From positions 5,569,501 to 5,633,500 of the forward strand of contig CM049416.1 of the NCBI GenBank assembly GCA_026929865.2: a stretch of 64,000 bases of DNA, read 5' to 3'. The notes under the pieces were generated by a model. It had not been told where the DNA came from, searched no databases, and saw only the letters and a list, made by a program, of their open reading frames with translations. How positions within the stretch are numbered: position 1 is the stretch's first letter; each line of letters begins with the position of its first letter. Below, piece by piece: positions 39,113-45,380 of the stretch. Made by a program: the position numbers and the translations under genes. This DNA is from Hyperoplus lanceolatus. Taxonomy: Eukaryota > Chordata > Actinopteri > Uranoscopiformes > Ammodytidae.

Positions 39113-42100
39113 TATGAAGCTGGGGGAATGTAACTGTAACTTTTGAACTCATATAGGTCTGCAAAAAGAAATTAAAAAGAGGGGTCTGGGCTGGCAAAAC
39201 GACCTACAAGAAAAAAATCGAGAGCCAACTTAAAGCTAACAATCTGGGCTCTGCCTGGGACGGAATAAAAACCATCACCGGGCAGAAAGATAACAGAAAA
39301 AGGTTTCATTAGCCAACTACACCTGTGACCAGCACCTTGCTCAGAGCCTCAATGATTTTTATGTCAGATTGGAGACGCATGATTTTAGTGAGGAACACTC
39401 CGTGATCAAAAACAGACTTCTGTCTCCCCCCCGACCCCTCAGACCTTTTTTTAAGGAACAGGATGTGACCAATTGTTTTAAAAATGCAACCCCCGTAAAG
39501 GTCCAGGCCCCGATCACATGGGCGGCCGCTTATTAAACACCTGTGCAGATCAATTGGGTCCCATTTTTTATTTGATTTTGAACAGATCTCTCAGTCAGCA
39601 GATAGCACCCTCCCTCTGGAAACAGTCCACTATAGCACCCTCCCTCTGGAAACAGTCCACTATAGCACCCTCCCTCTGGAAACAGTCCACTATAGTACCC
39701 TCCCTCTGGAAACAGTCCACTATAGTACCCGTTGCCAAGTGCAACAAACCAAAATCACTGAACGATTTCAGACCCGTAGCCCTTACTTCCCTCAGTCCTC
39801 ACCTCATAGTATGAGTCTGCTGGCTCTGTGGTCACACTGCTGATGTGCTCTAGATCAGCCGGGATCCATGGTAACAGACGGCATTGCCTCAACAGGGGGT
39901 CGGTCTCTCCATAAGCATAATCCCGGGTTACCTCATCTGTGGACATTTTAAAACAAAAACTATTATTCTGTGTGGAAATCTTTCAATACGGCTCACAGAT
40001 GTAAAGTCTCAGTATCAAAAATAATAATAATAATAATGGATTGTATTGGATTTATATAGCGCTTTTCGAGGCAATCAAAGCGCTTTACAGACACAAGTGG
40101 CAGGGTGGAAATCGAACCACCAGAGAGAGCATGCACGCGTGAACCGAAAATCGGACTGGGTGTACGACCAGATCAAATGCAGTAATAAAAACTATATAAA
40201 AACGTCTTTCTTTGCACTGATGGTCTCGTTTGCTGTTAAAGGTAATTTATGATTATCAGAGGAAACATGAGGCTGTTCAAAACAACAGTGTCCTTTGTGA
40301 AGCACTCTGTGATGTTGTGCTATTGAGATGGTGCTATGTAACCCAAGTGACTCCAACACTCACCCCCTTCCTGCAGGTCTGTCAGAGGCCACAGCACAGA
40401 GTAGGTGAGCTGGGCCTGGCTGTAGAAGAAGGGAGCCATGCCACAGCTGGGCCGGTCACAGTGCTGCACCTGGGAGCCAAACTCATCCATGATGTACCAC
40501 ACCGGAACCTTCTCCTCTGCGGACTGCACAGCACAAACCCAACAGCAGGAGATGAGAGAGAGAGCGCCATTTTTTTGCAACCTGCAATTTCATTGTATTT
40601 AAATGTTCTATTTCTATGCATTAGCTTTTATTTCTATTAATTCACTTTTCTAATTTGTATTATGTATTTTAATCTTGCCCTTGTAAAGCACTTTGAATGG
40701 CCTTGTGTCTGAATTGTGCTATATAATTTAACTTGCCTTGCCTTGCCATTACACCCATTAAGCACAATGCCTTTGTGAATTCCACCTTCATAGGAACAAG
40801 CACTGGGCTGCACTTATTCTTTTAAACTACAAGACGTGTGTGTTAATACCATAGACTGTATATAAAAGAGGTAAATACCCAAAGTGACCCCAAACCCTTA
40901 AAGCAGCTCCGAGTAACATTTAAATATCTTTTAAACAGCCTCATGTTTCCTCTGATAATCATAAATTACCTTTAACAGCAAACGAGACCAGCAGTGCAAA
41001 GAAATACGTTTTTATATAGTTTTTATTACCGCGTTTGGTCTGGTCGCACACCCAGTGCGATTTACGGTTTGCGCGTGCAGGCTCTTTGGTCACAAATCCG
41101 TATTGGTCGCAGATTTCAGTGTGGCGCAACAATGCGATTTGAGAAGCCTATCCCTCCAGGTGAGGGAAGGGGAGCGGGAGCTTTGTTTGAGACAGTTATT
41201 TGTCGTCATAATGACTGATAACGGAGCTGACCCATCAAAGAAAAAAAAGAAAATGCAATGAAGAAAAGCTAAAAGGGAGTGTGGTAGACGAGCGGGAGGG
41301 CGTTGCCAAGCAACGTATACACAATTTCACGGGAGCGAACTGCAGTGTTTACTCCTACTATCTATGGTTTACTCCTAAATGAATGAGCGATAGCCTACTA
41401 AAACAAAGTTTACTTTGCCTCGTCATCATCATCAGATGAGTCAACCATTATTCATCTGAAATAGTCATTATTTACAACAACGTAAACACATTACCTCATC
41501 GTGATCCATGCTAACTGCCGTCTCTTGTTCATTCGCTTTCTGTGAGGACACGGGGTCTTTCAGCTCCGTGAGAGTAGTTAGGTGACACTGCATCAACTCA
41601 TTGCAATCAGGTGTGTGTAGCACTGACTGGCATTAGTTGATGCTGTGTCACTAACCACTCTCACGGAGCCGAAAAGAGTCCGGTGCCCTCACACTTTCAA
41701 CACACAGACATGCACTATATTGCTTCCTGATCATTTGAATCTCGCACGCCCGGCACGAGCTAGAAAACAGCTTCACGACAGCTGGCGTCGTAAAAATACT
41801 ACCGCTTTTGTCCAAAGGGGCTGCCAATGGACATAGTTACTCGTAGTGGCTTTAACTGTATTATTGAGAGCAACTGACATACCCCCTGGGCTAGTTGGTA
41901 AGTCTGGTTGTATTTCCACATCCGCTCCATCACCATCTCCACCGTGTCTGGGTCCGGGGCCTCGCCGTGGAAGTCTACCCCCATGAGGGAGGCCATCCTG
42001 GGCAGCAGACCCGGGATCTGCTCCAGCTGCTGACGGGTGTGCTCCACGCGGTACGTCCAGGCATGATCCACCAGGAACACACTGCAGACAGTATGCACGG

Positions 42101-45100
42101 GAGGAAGAAGGACACAACTTCAGGTTAAAAAGAGTCATTTAAAAAAAGATACATCAATGTAAAAACGCATTATTTAAAGTCAATATACAGACTTTAGAAA
42201 AAAATGTTTTATCACGCCTTGCTGTACAACTGAATTATTATGCTCCAGTGTTAAGGCCATAAGGGATGCAGATTTTTGATTTTGTGAACATGCTGTAAAT
42301 CACAGGGAGCCGTCCTTCAGAAAACCGGATAACAGGATGTCTCTTGGCGCTAGTTGTAGTCTCCCACAGAAATAAGAATAATACATGATGGGAAATCAGT
42401 CACAAGGTGTTTAACCATGATGTCCAGAAGGGCTTTTGTTTTCACTCTGACCTTAAAGCCACTACGAGTAACATGGCACGTTGGGGTCCCCTTTGGACAA
42501 AAGCGGTAGTATTTTTACGACGCCCGCTGTCGCAAAGCTGTTTTCTAGCTCGTGCCAGGCGCGCGAGTGTGAACTGAGAAGGGAGCAATATAGTGCATGT
42601 CCGTGTGTTGAAAGTGTGAGGACTGTTTTCGGCTCCGTGAGAGTGGTTTTGACACTGCATCAACTAATGCCAGTCACTGCCACACACACCTGATTGCAAT
42701 GAGGTGATGCAGCAGTGTCACCTAACTACTCTCTCTCTCACGGAGCTGAAAGATTACGTGTCCGACGCCTCACAGAAAGCGAATGAACGAGAGACGGCAG
42801 TTAGTATGACTATTTCAGATAATGGTTATCTGATGATGGTGAAGAAAAGCAAACTTTGTGTTAGTACCAACCGCTCATTCATTTAGGAGTAAACACTGCA
42901 GTCTAGTTTCGCTCTTGTGAAATTGTATACGCCCCGTTATCAGTCATTATGACGACAAATAACTGTATCAAACAAGGCTCCCGCTCCCCTTCCCTCACCT
43001 GGAGGGATAGGCTTCTCAAATCACGTTGCTGCGCCACACTGAAATCTGCGACCAATACGGATATGTGACCATAGAGCTTGCACGAGCGAACCTAAAATCG
43101 GACTGGGTGTGCGACCAGACCAAAAGCAGTAATAAAAACTATTTAAAAACGTCTTTCTTTGCACTGATGGTCTCGTTTGCTGTTAAAGGTAATTTATGAT
43201 TATCAGAGGAAACATGAGGCTGTTTAAAAGATATTTAAATGTTACTCGCAGCCACTTTAATGTCTTTTGGTTTTGTCCAGACTTCGAGTGCCCGAGCTTG
43301 GTTAATTTATGCATCGGAAATCGGTTCATTTACACATTTGACCGAGCGCTGTGCAGGTTTGGAGTACTGTGCAGACTTGGTGGCGCCCCAGAGATGGGTT
43401 GATTTATATAGGGTTTGTCCAATCAGGAGAAGAGGGTAGAACCTGTCGAAAGGAAGGTGACCTATCAGGAAAGTGGGTAAGTCCTGGGATAAGGACTTTA
43501 GAAGAAAGGCATGCACCGGGGGAGAAGGTTTAGGTTTTTTGGATTCATGTAGAATTTCCTCAATTAGATACTCAGTAGGAATTTCTTGATAGAGAATTGG
43601 TAAGCTGGGTGATGGCCAAACCCAGACTGACGCAGGCTTGACATTCTGTTTTAAATAAAGTTTGCTCTAGCAACCTCATCCAACCTGATTAATTTTATCA
43701 ACTAAACTTCACACTGGTATCTGAAACGGAGCCCAGAAACTACACTATCTGACTAACTCCCCTCAATTAAAAGCGTTCTCTGATCCACAAATAGTTGTCT
43801 CCATGTCTCTTTCCCGTCTTCCCTAGCTTGAGGGAGGCACACTGTATGTGGTTGGCTCAAAGGTGAAAGGTAGTGGGGCGCCCTTAGCTCAGTTGGTAGG
43901 GCGTCCCCCCCGGGCCGGGCCCAGCAGCAGACTCGGGTTCGATTCCCGCCCGCGGTCGTTCTCTGCATGTCACTCCCCTCTCTGCCCCATTTCACCTCTG
44001 TCTCTCTGCACTATCAATAAAAGCATAAAAATGCCCAAAAAATATCGTTAAGAAAATAAAAAATAAAGGTGAAGGGTAGTGACAACTCCACTAATGAAAA
44101 TTGACATTATGAAATCAAAAATTAGGTCATGAAAAGTGTCTTTTAAAAAGGTGGAGTCAGCGATTCTGGAGATCGATTGTTGTCAAAATCACTTTTTTTT
44201 TTTTGTCCTGGAATATCTCCTAACGAAAGAAAATATTTGTGTAATACATAGCCTAGGATCTGTAAACGGGTATGTCAACAAAAAGGTGCCCACTGTAGCT
44301 AGCATTCTCCTCTTTTGCAGAGACTCTAGGCTGTGTAATAACAAAGGATTTTTCCCCAAGAGATATTCAATGATTTTGACAAAAAGTTTTTTTGACAACA
44401 AGCATCCTCCAGTATAGCAGACGACATATTTAAAAATGTGATTATGAAGAGTTGCATTATAAATGTTATCAAGGCAAAACATTCAACAATAAAATATAAC
44501 AAGACTTTTTAAAAGGGGCACTTTGAAATATAATGTCTCATGAATAGGTTGTTGGCCTATATTATAAATAAAAATATACATATAATACTGTATAGTATAT
44601 AATGGCTGTTAATTTCTTCAATATTTCAGAAGTTGTTATCTAAATATTCTACTCAATTGATCATCTAATACTTAACACCTTGACATTTCATACATTATTT
44701 ATAAATGTGAATTGGGCTTTTGTGGTCTGTGGCGCCCTCACCTGGTCGGCTCTGACGCCTGCAGTCCACTCTCCCGGGTCACAACAACTTTACAGCTGAT
44801 CGTTGCGCCAGGATTGTTCCTTTTCTTCTCCTCATTCTCTCCATTGTCCTCGTCTTCTTGCTGGAACTGCATGATTCCGAAAACTTCCCCGGCATCATAT
44901 ATCTATAACACATCATAACAAGGGTATTATGAGCCTGTTCTCTCATTTCAACACCAGACTCCACTGGGAAAAGTGCTGATTTAAAGAAGGCTACACATTG
45001 ATAAAATAAAACTAAAACGTGCTTCTTCTGTTGAACTGTAATGTAGGACTATTCCACGGCTGGACTACGGTTACTGTACACGTGTGGATAGTGGGTTCAC

Positions 45101-45270
45101 TGTACTGTGTATTGAGATTTAGGACAGACCTCGTTGGAAAGTTTGTGATGCAGGCTCTTCCAATAGATCTGAGGTATTCCAGCGGACTGCAGCGACCCGC
45201 TGTGCAGCTCCACGAAGACTTTGAACTCCTCGTTCTGGTCTCCATTCATAATGACCGGGTTTGTTGACAT
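13053..45270 (-). CDS. ttll12: ttll12: tubulin--tyrosine ligase-like protein 12, 14 coding exons
   Basis: Rebuilt from 14 exons joined at GT-AG sites: 45270-45130, 44902-44742, 42081-41883, 40523-40364, 39936-39803, 38394-38318, 37857-37741, 29057-28863, 27766-27655, 25612-25461, 20940-20859, 19395-19327, 18876-18738, 13204-13053. The sum is 1890 nt, 629 residues plus TGA; human TTLL12 is about 644 residues. Exons 2-6 give the SET-like N-terminal half and exons 7-14 the TTL-like (ATP-grasp) half. Visible motifs: [12 protein letters not shown] (exon 9, counterpart of the TTL nucleotide-binding K-P segment), [10 protein letters not shown] (exon 10), [13 protein letters not shown] (exon 14, counterpart of the Mg-binding E-x-N segment). 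The family is known as a pseudo-ligase-like cytosolic protein, linked in mammals to tubulin and histone modification and to damping of RIG-I/MAVS signalling; the fish role is inferred. The start is supported by a TAG two codons upstream in frame. No frameshift or internal stop is seen. Confidence 0.96.
13225..13345 (-). repeat. LINE 3' tail family, copy in ttll12 intron 13
   Basis: It shares GCAATAGGAACAATAAAATA and the preceding 80 bp with 21005-21120. On the minus strand it ends in TTGACTTTGAC, as in fish LINE 3' ends reading GACAATAAAGTTTGACTTGAC. Confidence 0.55.
14053..14184 (+). repeat. Three tandem 44-bp units (ttll12 intron 13)
   Basis: Unit starts CACTCAGTCACTACTATCCA; units begin at 14053, 14097 and 14141 and are essentially identical, indicating recent tandem duplication. 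No coding meaning is seen. Confidence 0.95.
14690..14928. repeat. Tc1/mariner remnant
   Basis: CTGTTCCAATACTTTTGGAG followed by GGGACTGTA at 14897-14925 is a typical Tc1-like terminus, and a similar TTCCAATACTTTTGC occurs at about 14703. It is a short, non-coding remnant in ttll12 intron 13. Confidence 0.55.
14930..15193 (-). pseudogene. LINE (L2/CR1-type) ORF2 C-terminal fragment
   Basis: [20 protein letters not shown] and [19 protein letters not shown] are the highly conserved C-terminal tail of L2-like LINE ORF2 proteins. Only this tail is left. It is in ttll12 intron 13, same strand as the gene. Confidence 0.85.
15395..15710 (+). repeat. LINE ORF2 fragment, decayed
   Basis: [19 protein letters not shown] resembles the L2/CR1 segment that reads LGVxLDxxLSF. 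The following frames are scrambled. Confidence is limited because only one motif is clear. Confidence 0.45.
16490..16850 (+). repeat. LTR-like fragment with TATA box
   Basis: GGGTATAAAAG at 16651-16661 is followed by a tract ending TCTGACTCCTGACTCTTTGTG and then TTATATTGAAATTAGAAA. The last 120 bp recur inverted at 11680-11800. This fits the promoter and R/U5 end of a retroelement LTR. The 5' boundary is not clear and no internal genes are present. Confidence 0.45.
16910..17860 (+). mobile_element. TTAA-flanked MITE family 1, copy 1 (ttll12 intron 13)
   Basis: Terminal repeats AGCCACTWCGAGTAACAT within TTAA at both ends, about 950 bp, non-coding. The same family recurs at 29668, 31222, 40128 (fragment), 40898 and 42453. 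Short ORFs in all copies are shared only because the copies are homologous. Confidence 0.85.
18738..18876 (-). CDS. ttll12: ttll12 exon 13 (residues 534-579)
   Basis: Phase 0 in after a C/T-rich tract ending CCCAG, phase 1 out before GTGAGC. It encodes [19 protein letters not shown] and [16 protein letters not shown]. Only 25 nt of intron lie between the acceptor and the end of a TTAA-flanked MITE. Confidence 0.95.
18902..19208. mobile_element. TTAA-flanked MITE family 2 (ttll12 intron 12)
   Basis: TTAAAGACCTACTTCACCGG at the left with an inverted counterpart ending CCTTTAA at 19208. It is largely palindromic. It ends 25 nt from the exon 13 acceptor. Confidence 0.75.
19327..19395 (-). CDS. 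ttll12: ttll12 exon 12 (residues 511-533)
   Basis: A 69-nt symmetric exon (phase 0 in and out) encoding [19 protein letters not shown]. The donor is a consensus GTAAGT. Skipping would remove 23 residues without changing frame. Confidence 0.93.
19753..19951 (+). mobile_element. tRNA-derived SINE, copy 1 (ttll12 intron 11)
   Basis: Box A-like TGGCGCAGTGGATAGAGCG and box B GGGTTCGAGTCC, then a CT-rich body and a tail TAATAAAGCTTGAAAATGCCC. The tail is shared with the copies at 28030 and 43875. It is not a functional tRNA gene: there is no complete cloverleaf. Confidence 0.8.
20060..20770 (-). pseudogene. LINE reverse transcriptase fragment (ttll12 intron 11)
   Basis: [20 protein letters not shown] followed by [20 protein letters not shown] reads on the minus strand from about 20690 down. 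FADD is the RT catalytic box. The rest toward 20060 is frame-broken C-terminal sequence. It is similar in type to the fragment at 35170-36010. Confidence 0.85.
20859..20940 (-). CDS. ttll12: ttll12 exon 11 (residues 483-510)
   Basis: Phase 2 in, phase 0 out before GTACAT. It encodes [16 protein letters not shown] and VELKQ, matching human ...[15 protein letters not shown]. The exon is isolated between intron 10 (4.5 kb) and intron 11. Confidence 0.94.
21005..21165 (-). repeat. LINE 3' tail family with (AAATA)n, ttll12 intron 10
   Basis: AAGTCAAGTCAAACTTTATTG starts it on the plus strand and an (AAAAT)n microsatellite follows at about 21107-21155. It is homologous to 13225-13345. Confidence 0.6.
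21240..21340 (+). repeat. Fragment of a dispersed repeat shared with 1770-2005 and 44150-44480
   Basis: GCCAGTTTACAGAGCCTAGGCTGTG and a following GACAGGTAGCGGATTGTGAGG-type segment (quoted in parts) recur at 1850-2000 and, more diverged, at 44250-44340 (GGATCTGTAAACGGG, GACTCTAGGCTGTG). The family begins near AGTGGAGTMAGCRATTCTRGAG. It looks like a MITE; ends not defined. Confidence 0.5.
21345..22760. other. ttll12 intron 10 sequence, nothing recognised
   Basis: AT-rich intronic sequence without coding signal. ORFs are short and lack motifs. Confidence 0.5.
23680..23880 (-). repeat. Fragment of the hAT-like element B family
   Basis: This is the reverse complement of about 53507-53705, including the outer AGGAAAAACCCTGC end at about 23866-23879. 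It lies in ttll12 intron 10. The other end of the element is missing. Confidence 0.7.
24834..25110. mobile_element. TTAA-flanked MITE family 2, palindromic copy (ttll12 intron 10)
   Basis: TTAAAGGCCTAATTCACCGG and its inverted match form almost the whole element: both halves contain GGAATATGAAGGTG and GGAGATCCTATGAAGTATAA in opposite orientation. It could fold into one hairpin. Confidence 0.85.
25461..25612 (-). CDS. ttll12: ttll12 exon 10 (residues 433-482)
   Basis: Phase 0 in, phase 2 out before GTACGT. It encodes [20 protein letters not shown] followed by RYMLMLRS and [13 protein letters not shown]. The KFD-x-R motif is the conserved ATP-grasp segment. The acceptor is TTTGCAG, preceded almost at once by a 54-nt (UG)n tract in transcript sense. 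Confidence 0.95.
25620..25673 (+). repeat. (CA)n microsatellite next to ttll12 exon 10 acceptor
   Basis: About 27 CA units on the plus strand, giving (UG)n in the transcript. They begin 8 nt upstream of exon 10 and take the place of a normal polypyrimidine tract. Confidence 0.95.
26010..26246. mobile_element. Short MITE (AAGGCCTTTGCACACCGGGCG termini)
   Basis: The 20-bp terminus AAGGCCTTTGCACACCGGGC is matched by the inverted GCCCGGTGTGCAAAGGCCTT at the other end. It is about 235 bp, non-coding, in ttll12 intron 9. Confidence 0.75.
27655..27766 (-). CDS. ttll12: ttll12 exon 9 (residues 395-432)
   Basis: Phase 2 in, phase 0 out before GTAGCA. It encodes [20 protein letters not shown], the TTLL12 version of the nucleotide-binding K-P segment. 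Active TTLLs usually have a Gly-rich turn after K-P that is replaced here, as in other TTLL12 proteins. A short CA tract lies next to the acceptor. Confidence 0.95.
27938..28558. mobile_element. hAT-like MITE with 8-bp TSD (ttll12 intron 8)
   Basis: Termini TAGGGCTATGTC / GATACCCAGCCCTA, with GATCAAAT duplicated at 27930-27937 and 28559-28566. It is rich in ATATCG repeats. A minus-strand SINE 3' part lies within (about 28030-28175). Confidence 0.85.
28030..28175 (-). mobile_element. SINE 3' part, copy 3, inside the hAT MITE of intron 8
   Basis: The reverse complement reads GACCTGTGGTCGTTCTCTG...CTCTGCCCCATTTCA...AATAAAGCCTTGG, the body and tail of the SINE family. The head is degraded. Confidence 0.65.
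28863..29057 (-). CDS. ttll12: ttll12 exon 8 (residues 330-394)
   Basis: Phase 2 in and phase 2 out. It encodes [19 protein letters not shown] and [19 protein letters not shown], matching the TTL-domain N-lobe of TTLL12. Its upstream intron (29058-37740, 8.7 kb) is the largest and the most repeat-loaded. Confidence 0.95.
29668..30454 (+). mobile_element. TTAA-flanked MITE family 1, copy 2 (ttll12 intron 7)
   Basis: Left TTAAAGCCACTACGAGTAAC and right ATGTTACTCATAGCTGCTTTAA-type end. It has internal deletions relative to copy 1. Confidence 0.85.
31222..31980 (+). mobile_element. TTAA-flanked MITE family 1, copy 3, right end lost (ttll12 intron 7)
   Basis: The left terminus is present. Similarity stops at about 31980 inside the AAAAACTATA segment, where other sequence (TCTATATATTGTGAC) begins. 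Confidence 0.8.
31985..33410. other. ttll12 intron 7 sequence, possible hAT MITE start
   Basis: GGCGCTGTTTATACGAAAAC at about 32011 resembles the terminus of a common fish non-autonomous element, but I could not find its partner end. No coding exon is seen. Confidence 0.35.
33711..34067 (-). pseudogene. hAT transposase N-terminal fragment with BED-type zinc finger
   Basis: 118 residues. [19 protein letters not shown] is followed by HLVKKHP, giving a C-x2-C...H-x4-H BED/C2H2-type finger at about residues 32-56. [16 protein letters not shown] at the end is the hallmark that begins the body of ZBED5/SCAND3-like hAT transposases, but the frame stops there. It is truncated: the catalytic and dimerisation regions are absent. 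It lies inside the hAT element at 33426-37254. Confidence 0.85.
35170..36010 (-). pseudogene. LINE ORF2 C-terminus and 3' end with GATAA repeat tail (Rex/Babar-like)
   Basis: [40 protein letters not shown] and [20 protein letters not shown] form the post-RT region, 140 codons open to a stop at 35581. The element ends in a (TATCT)n-type tail at about 35182-35200. It is 5'-truncated. It lies inside the hAT element in ttll12 intron 7. Confidence 0.88.
36039..36902. mobile_element. Palindromic Tc1-like element with TA duplication
   Basis: Both ends start CACTCAACAAAAATATAAAC, with long inverted arms of more than 300 bp. TA dinucleotides flank it at 36037-36038 and 36903-36904. A 68-codon minus-strand frame (36423-36629) carries [20 protein letters not shown], the DNA-binding helix-turn-helix of Tc1 transposases. 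The element is a fold-back derivative, not autonomous. Confidence 0.88.
37711..37731 (+). repeat. (TG)n tract next to ttll12 exon 7 donor
   Basis: In transcript sense this is (CA)n starting 10 nt inside intron 7. Confidence 0.9.
37741..37857 (-). CDS. ttll12: ttll12 exon 7 (residues 291-329)
   Basis: Phase 2 entry (split Lys) and phase 2 exit before GTACAG. It encodes [20 protein letters not shown] and [10 protein letters not shown], the start of the TTL-like half. A 20-nt CA tract (transcript sense) begins 10 nt after the donor. Confidence 0.94.
38318..38394 (-). CDS. ttll12: ttll12 exon 6 (residues 266-290)
   Basis: Phase 0 entry after CTCAAG and phase 2 exit before GTATGT. At 77 nt it is one of the shortest exons, encoding the linker [22 protein letters not shown]-rich tract on the plus strand (UG in the transcript) begins about 10 nt upstream of its acceptor. 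Confidence 0.88.
38405..38459 (+). repeat. CA-rich tract next to ttll12 exon 6 acceptor
   Basis: Imperfect (CA)n, that is (UG)n in the transcript, starting about 10 nt upstream of exon 6. Confidence 0.9.
39037..39110 (+). repeat. (CA)n microsatellite in ttll12 intron 5
   Basis: About 37 CA units, far from splice sites. Confidence 0.95.
39150..39795 (+). pseudogene. LINE RT N-terminal fragment with four in-frame 30-bp repeats
   Basis: [21 protein letters not shown], quoted in part, then LNRSLSQQ and [19 protein letters not shown] are RT fingers-domain motifs. Between them, a 30-bp unit ([10 protein letters not shown]) is repeated four times at 39604-39723, and the frame stays open. It is antisense to ttll12 and ends about 10 nt from the exon 5 donor. 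Confidence 0.82.
39803..39936 (-). CDS. ttll12: ttll12 exon 5 (residues 221-265)
   Basis: Phase 1 entry (split Asp codon) and phase 0 exit before GTGAGG. It encodes [18 protein letters not shown] and [16 protein letters not shown] fragment ends only about 10 nt outside the donor. Confidence 0.95.
40128..40280 (+). repeat. MITE family 1 fragment (ttll12 intron 4)
   Basis: It carries only the right subterminal part (GAACCGAAAATCGGACTGGG to GAGGCTGTT). It lies 83 nt from exon 4 and is in opposite orientation to the copy at 40898-41855 on the other side of that exon. Confidence 0.8.
40364..40523 (-). CDS. ttll12: ttll12 exon 4 (residues 168-220)
   Basis: Phase 0 entry and phase 1 exit before GTGAGT. 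It encodes [17 protein letters not shown] and [18 protein letters not shown], a strongly conserved block of the SET-like half. Length 160 nt. It is also bracketed by inverted MITE sequences of about 140 bp. Confidence 0.95.
40898..41855 (-). mobile_element. TTAA-flanked MITE family 1, copy 4, inverted (ttll12 intron 3)
   Basis: Full-length in minus orientation, with both TTAA-flanked termini. Its right edge is only 27 nt from exon 3 (41883). It faces copy 5 across exon 3. Confidence 0.87.
41883..42081 (-). CDS. ttll12: ttll12 exon 3 (residues 101-167)
   Basis: Enters in phase 2 after TGCAG and leaves in phase 0 before GTATGT. It encodes [17 protein letters not shown] and [11 protein letters not shown]. 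Length 199 nt is not a multiple of three, so skipping would shift the frame. A MITE end lies 27 nt beyond the donor, and opposite-orientation copies of that MITE lie on both sides of the exon. Confidence 0.95.
42453..43260 (+). mobile_element. TTAA-flanked MITE family 1, copy 5 (ttll12 intron 2)
   Basis: Both termini are present; one internal segment is deleted relative to copy 1. It is opposite in orientation to copy 4, so the pair forms an inverted repeat around exon 3. Confidence 0.87.
43875..44064 (+). mobile_element. tRNA-derived SINE, copy 2, with 16-bp TSD (ttll12 intron 2)
   Basis: Head TTAGCTCAGTTGGTAGGGCG (box A) and GGGTTCGATTCCC (box B), then the tail ATAAAAGCATAAAAATGCCC. It is flanked by AAAGGTGAARGGTAGT at 43859-43874 and 44065-44080 (one mismatch), a LINE-type target duplication. 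Confidence 0.9.
44742..44902 (-). CDS. ttll12: ttll12 exon 2 (residues 48-100)
   Basis: Phase 0 entry after ...TTATAG and phase 2 exit before GTGAGG. It encodes [12 protein letters not shown], then an acidic/basic low-complexity linker, then [13 protein letters not shown], all collinear with the mammalian protein. Confidence 0.93.
45130..45270 (-). CDS. ttll12: ttll12 exon 1 (residues 1-47)
   Basis: It starts at ATG 45270 and ends in phase 0 at ...LSNE before a GTCTGT donor. The stretch [14 protein letters not shown] matches the conserved TTLL12 N-terminal helix region (human ...VPERYWGRLLHKL). An in-frame TAG sits directly upstream (TAG GCG ATG), so this is the first possible start in the exon. 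The N-terminus is shorter than in human, which explains most of the length difference. Confidence 0.9.
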
Positions 45271-45380
45271 CGCCTAGAAATTATATTTCTCACGTGGAGG
45301 GGTGGCGGCGGCTTGAAAACACCCGGAAGTGGGAATCTGACAGCGGAGCCAGCAGTGCATTATGGGAAAGGAAAGGATCT
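45271..45380 (-). promoter_or_regulatory. ttll12: ttll12 5' UTR / proximal promoter
   Basis: The sequence directly upstream of the start codon is GC-richer than its surroundings. It holds a CACGTG E-box (45291-45296), an ETS-like CCGGAAGT (45323-45330) and a GCATTATGGGAA element near 45357-45368. There is no TATA box close by. This fits a housekeeping-type promoter; the transcription start is not determined. Confidence 0.5.

Noticed and set aside
41645-42138. ORFs combining MITE sequence with ttll12 exon 3 sequence
   Set aside because: They run across the exon 3 splice donor into the MITE; the true coding part is only 41883-42081.
43877-43960. Possible tRNA gene (boxes A and B present)
   Set aside because: The segment is the head of a dispersed SINE with tail and target duplications; the same head recurs at 62071.
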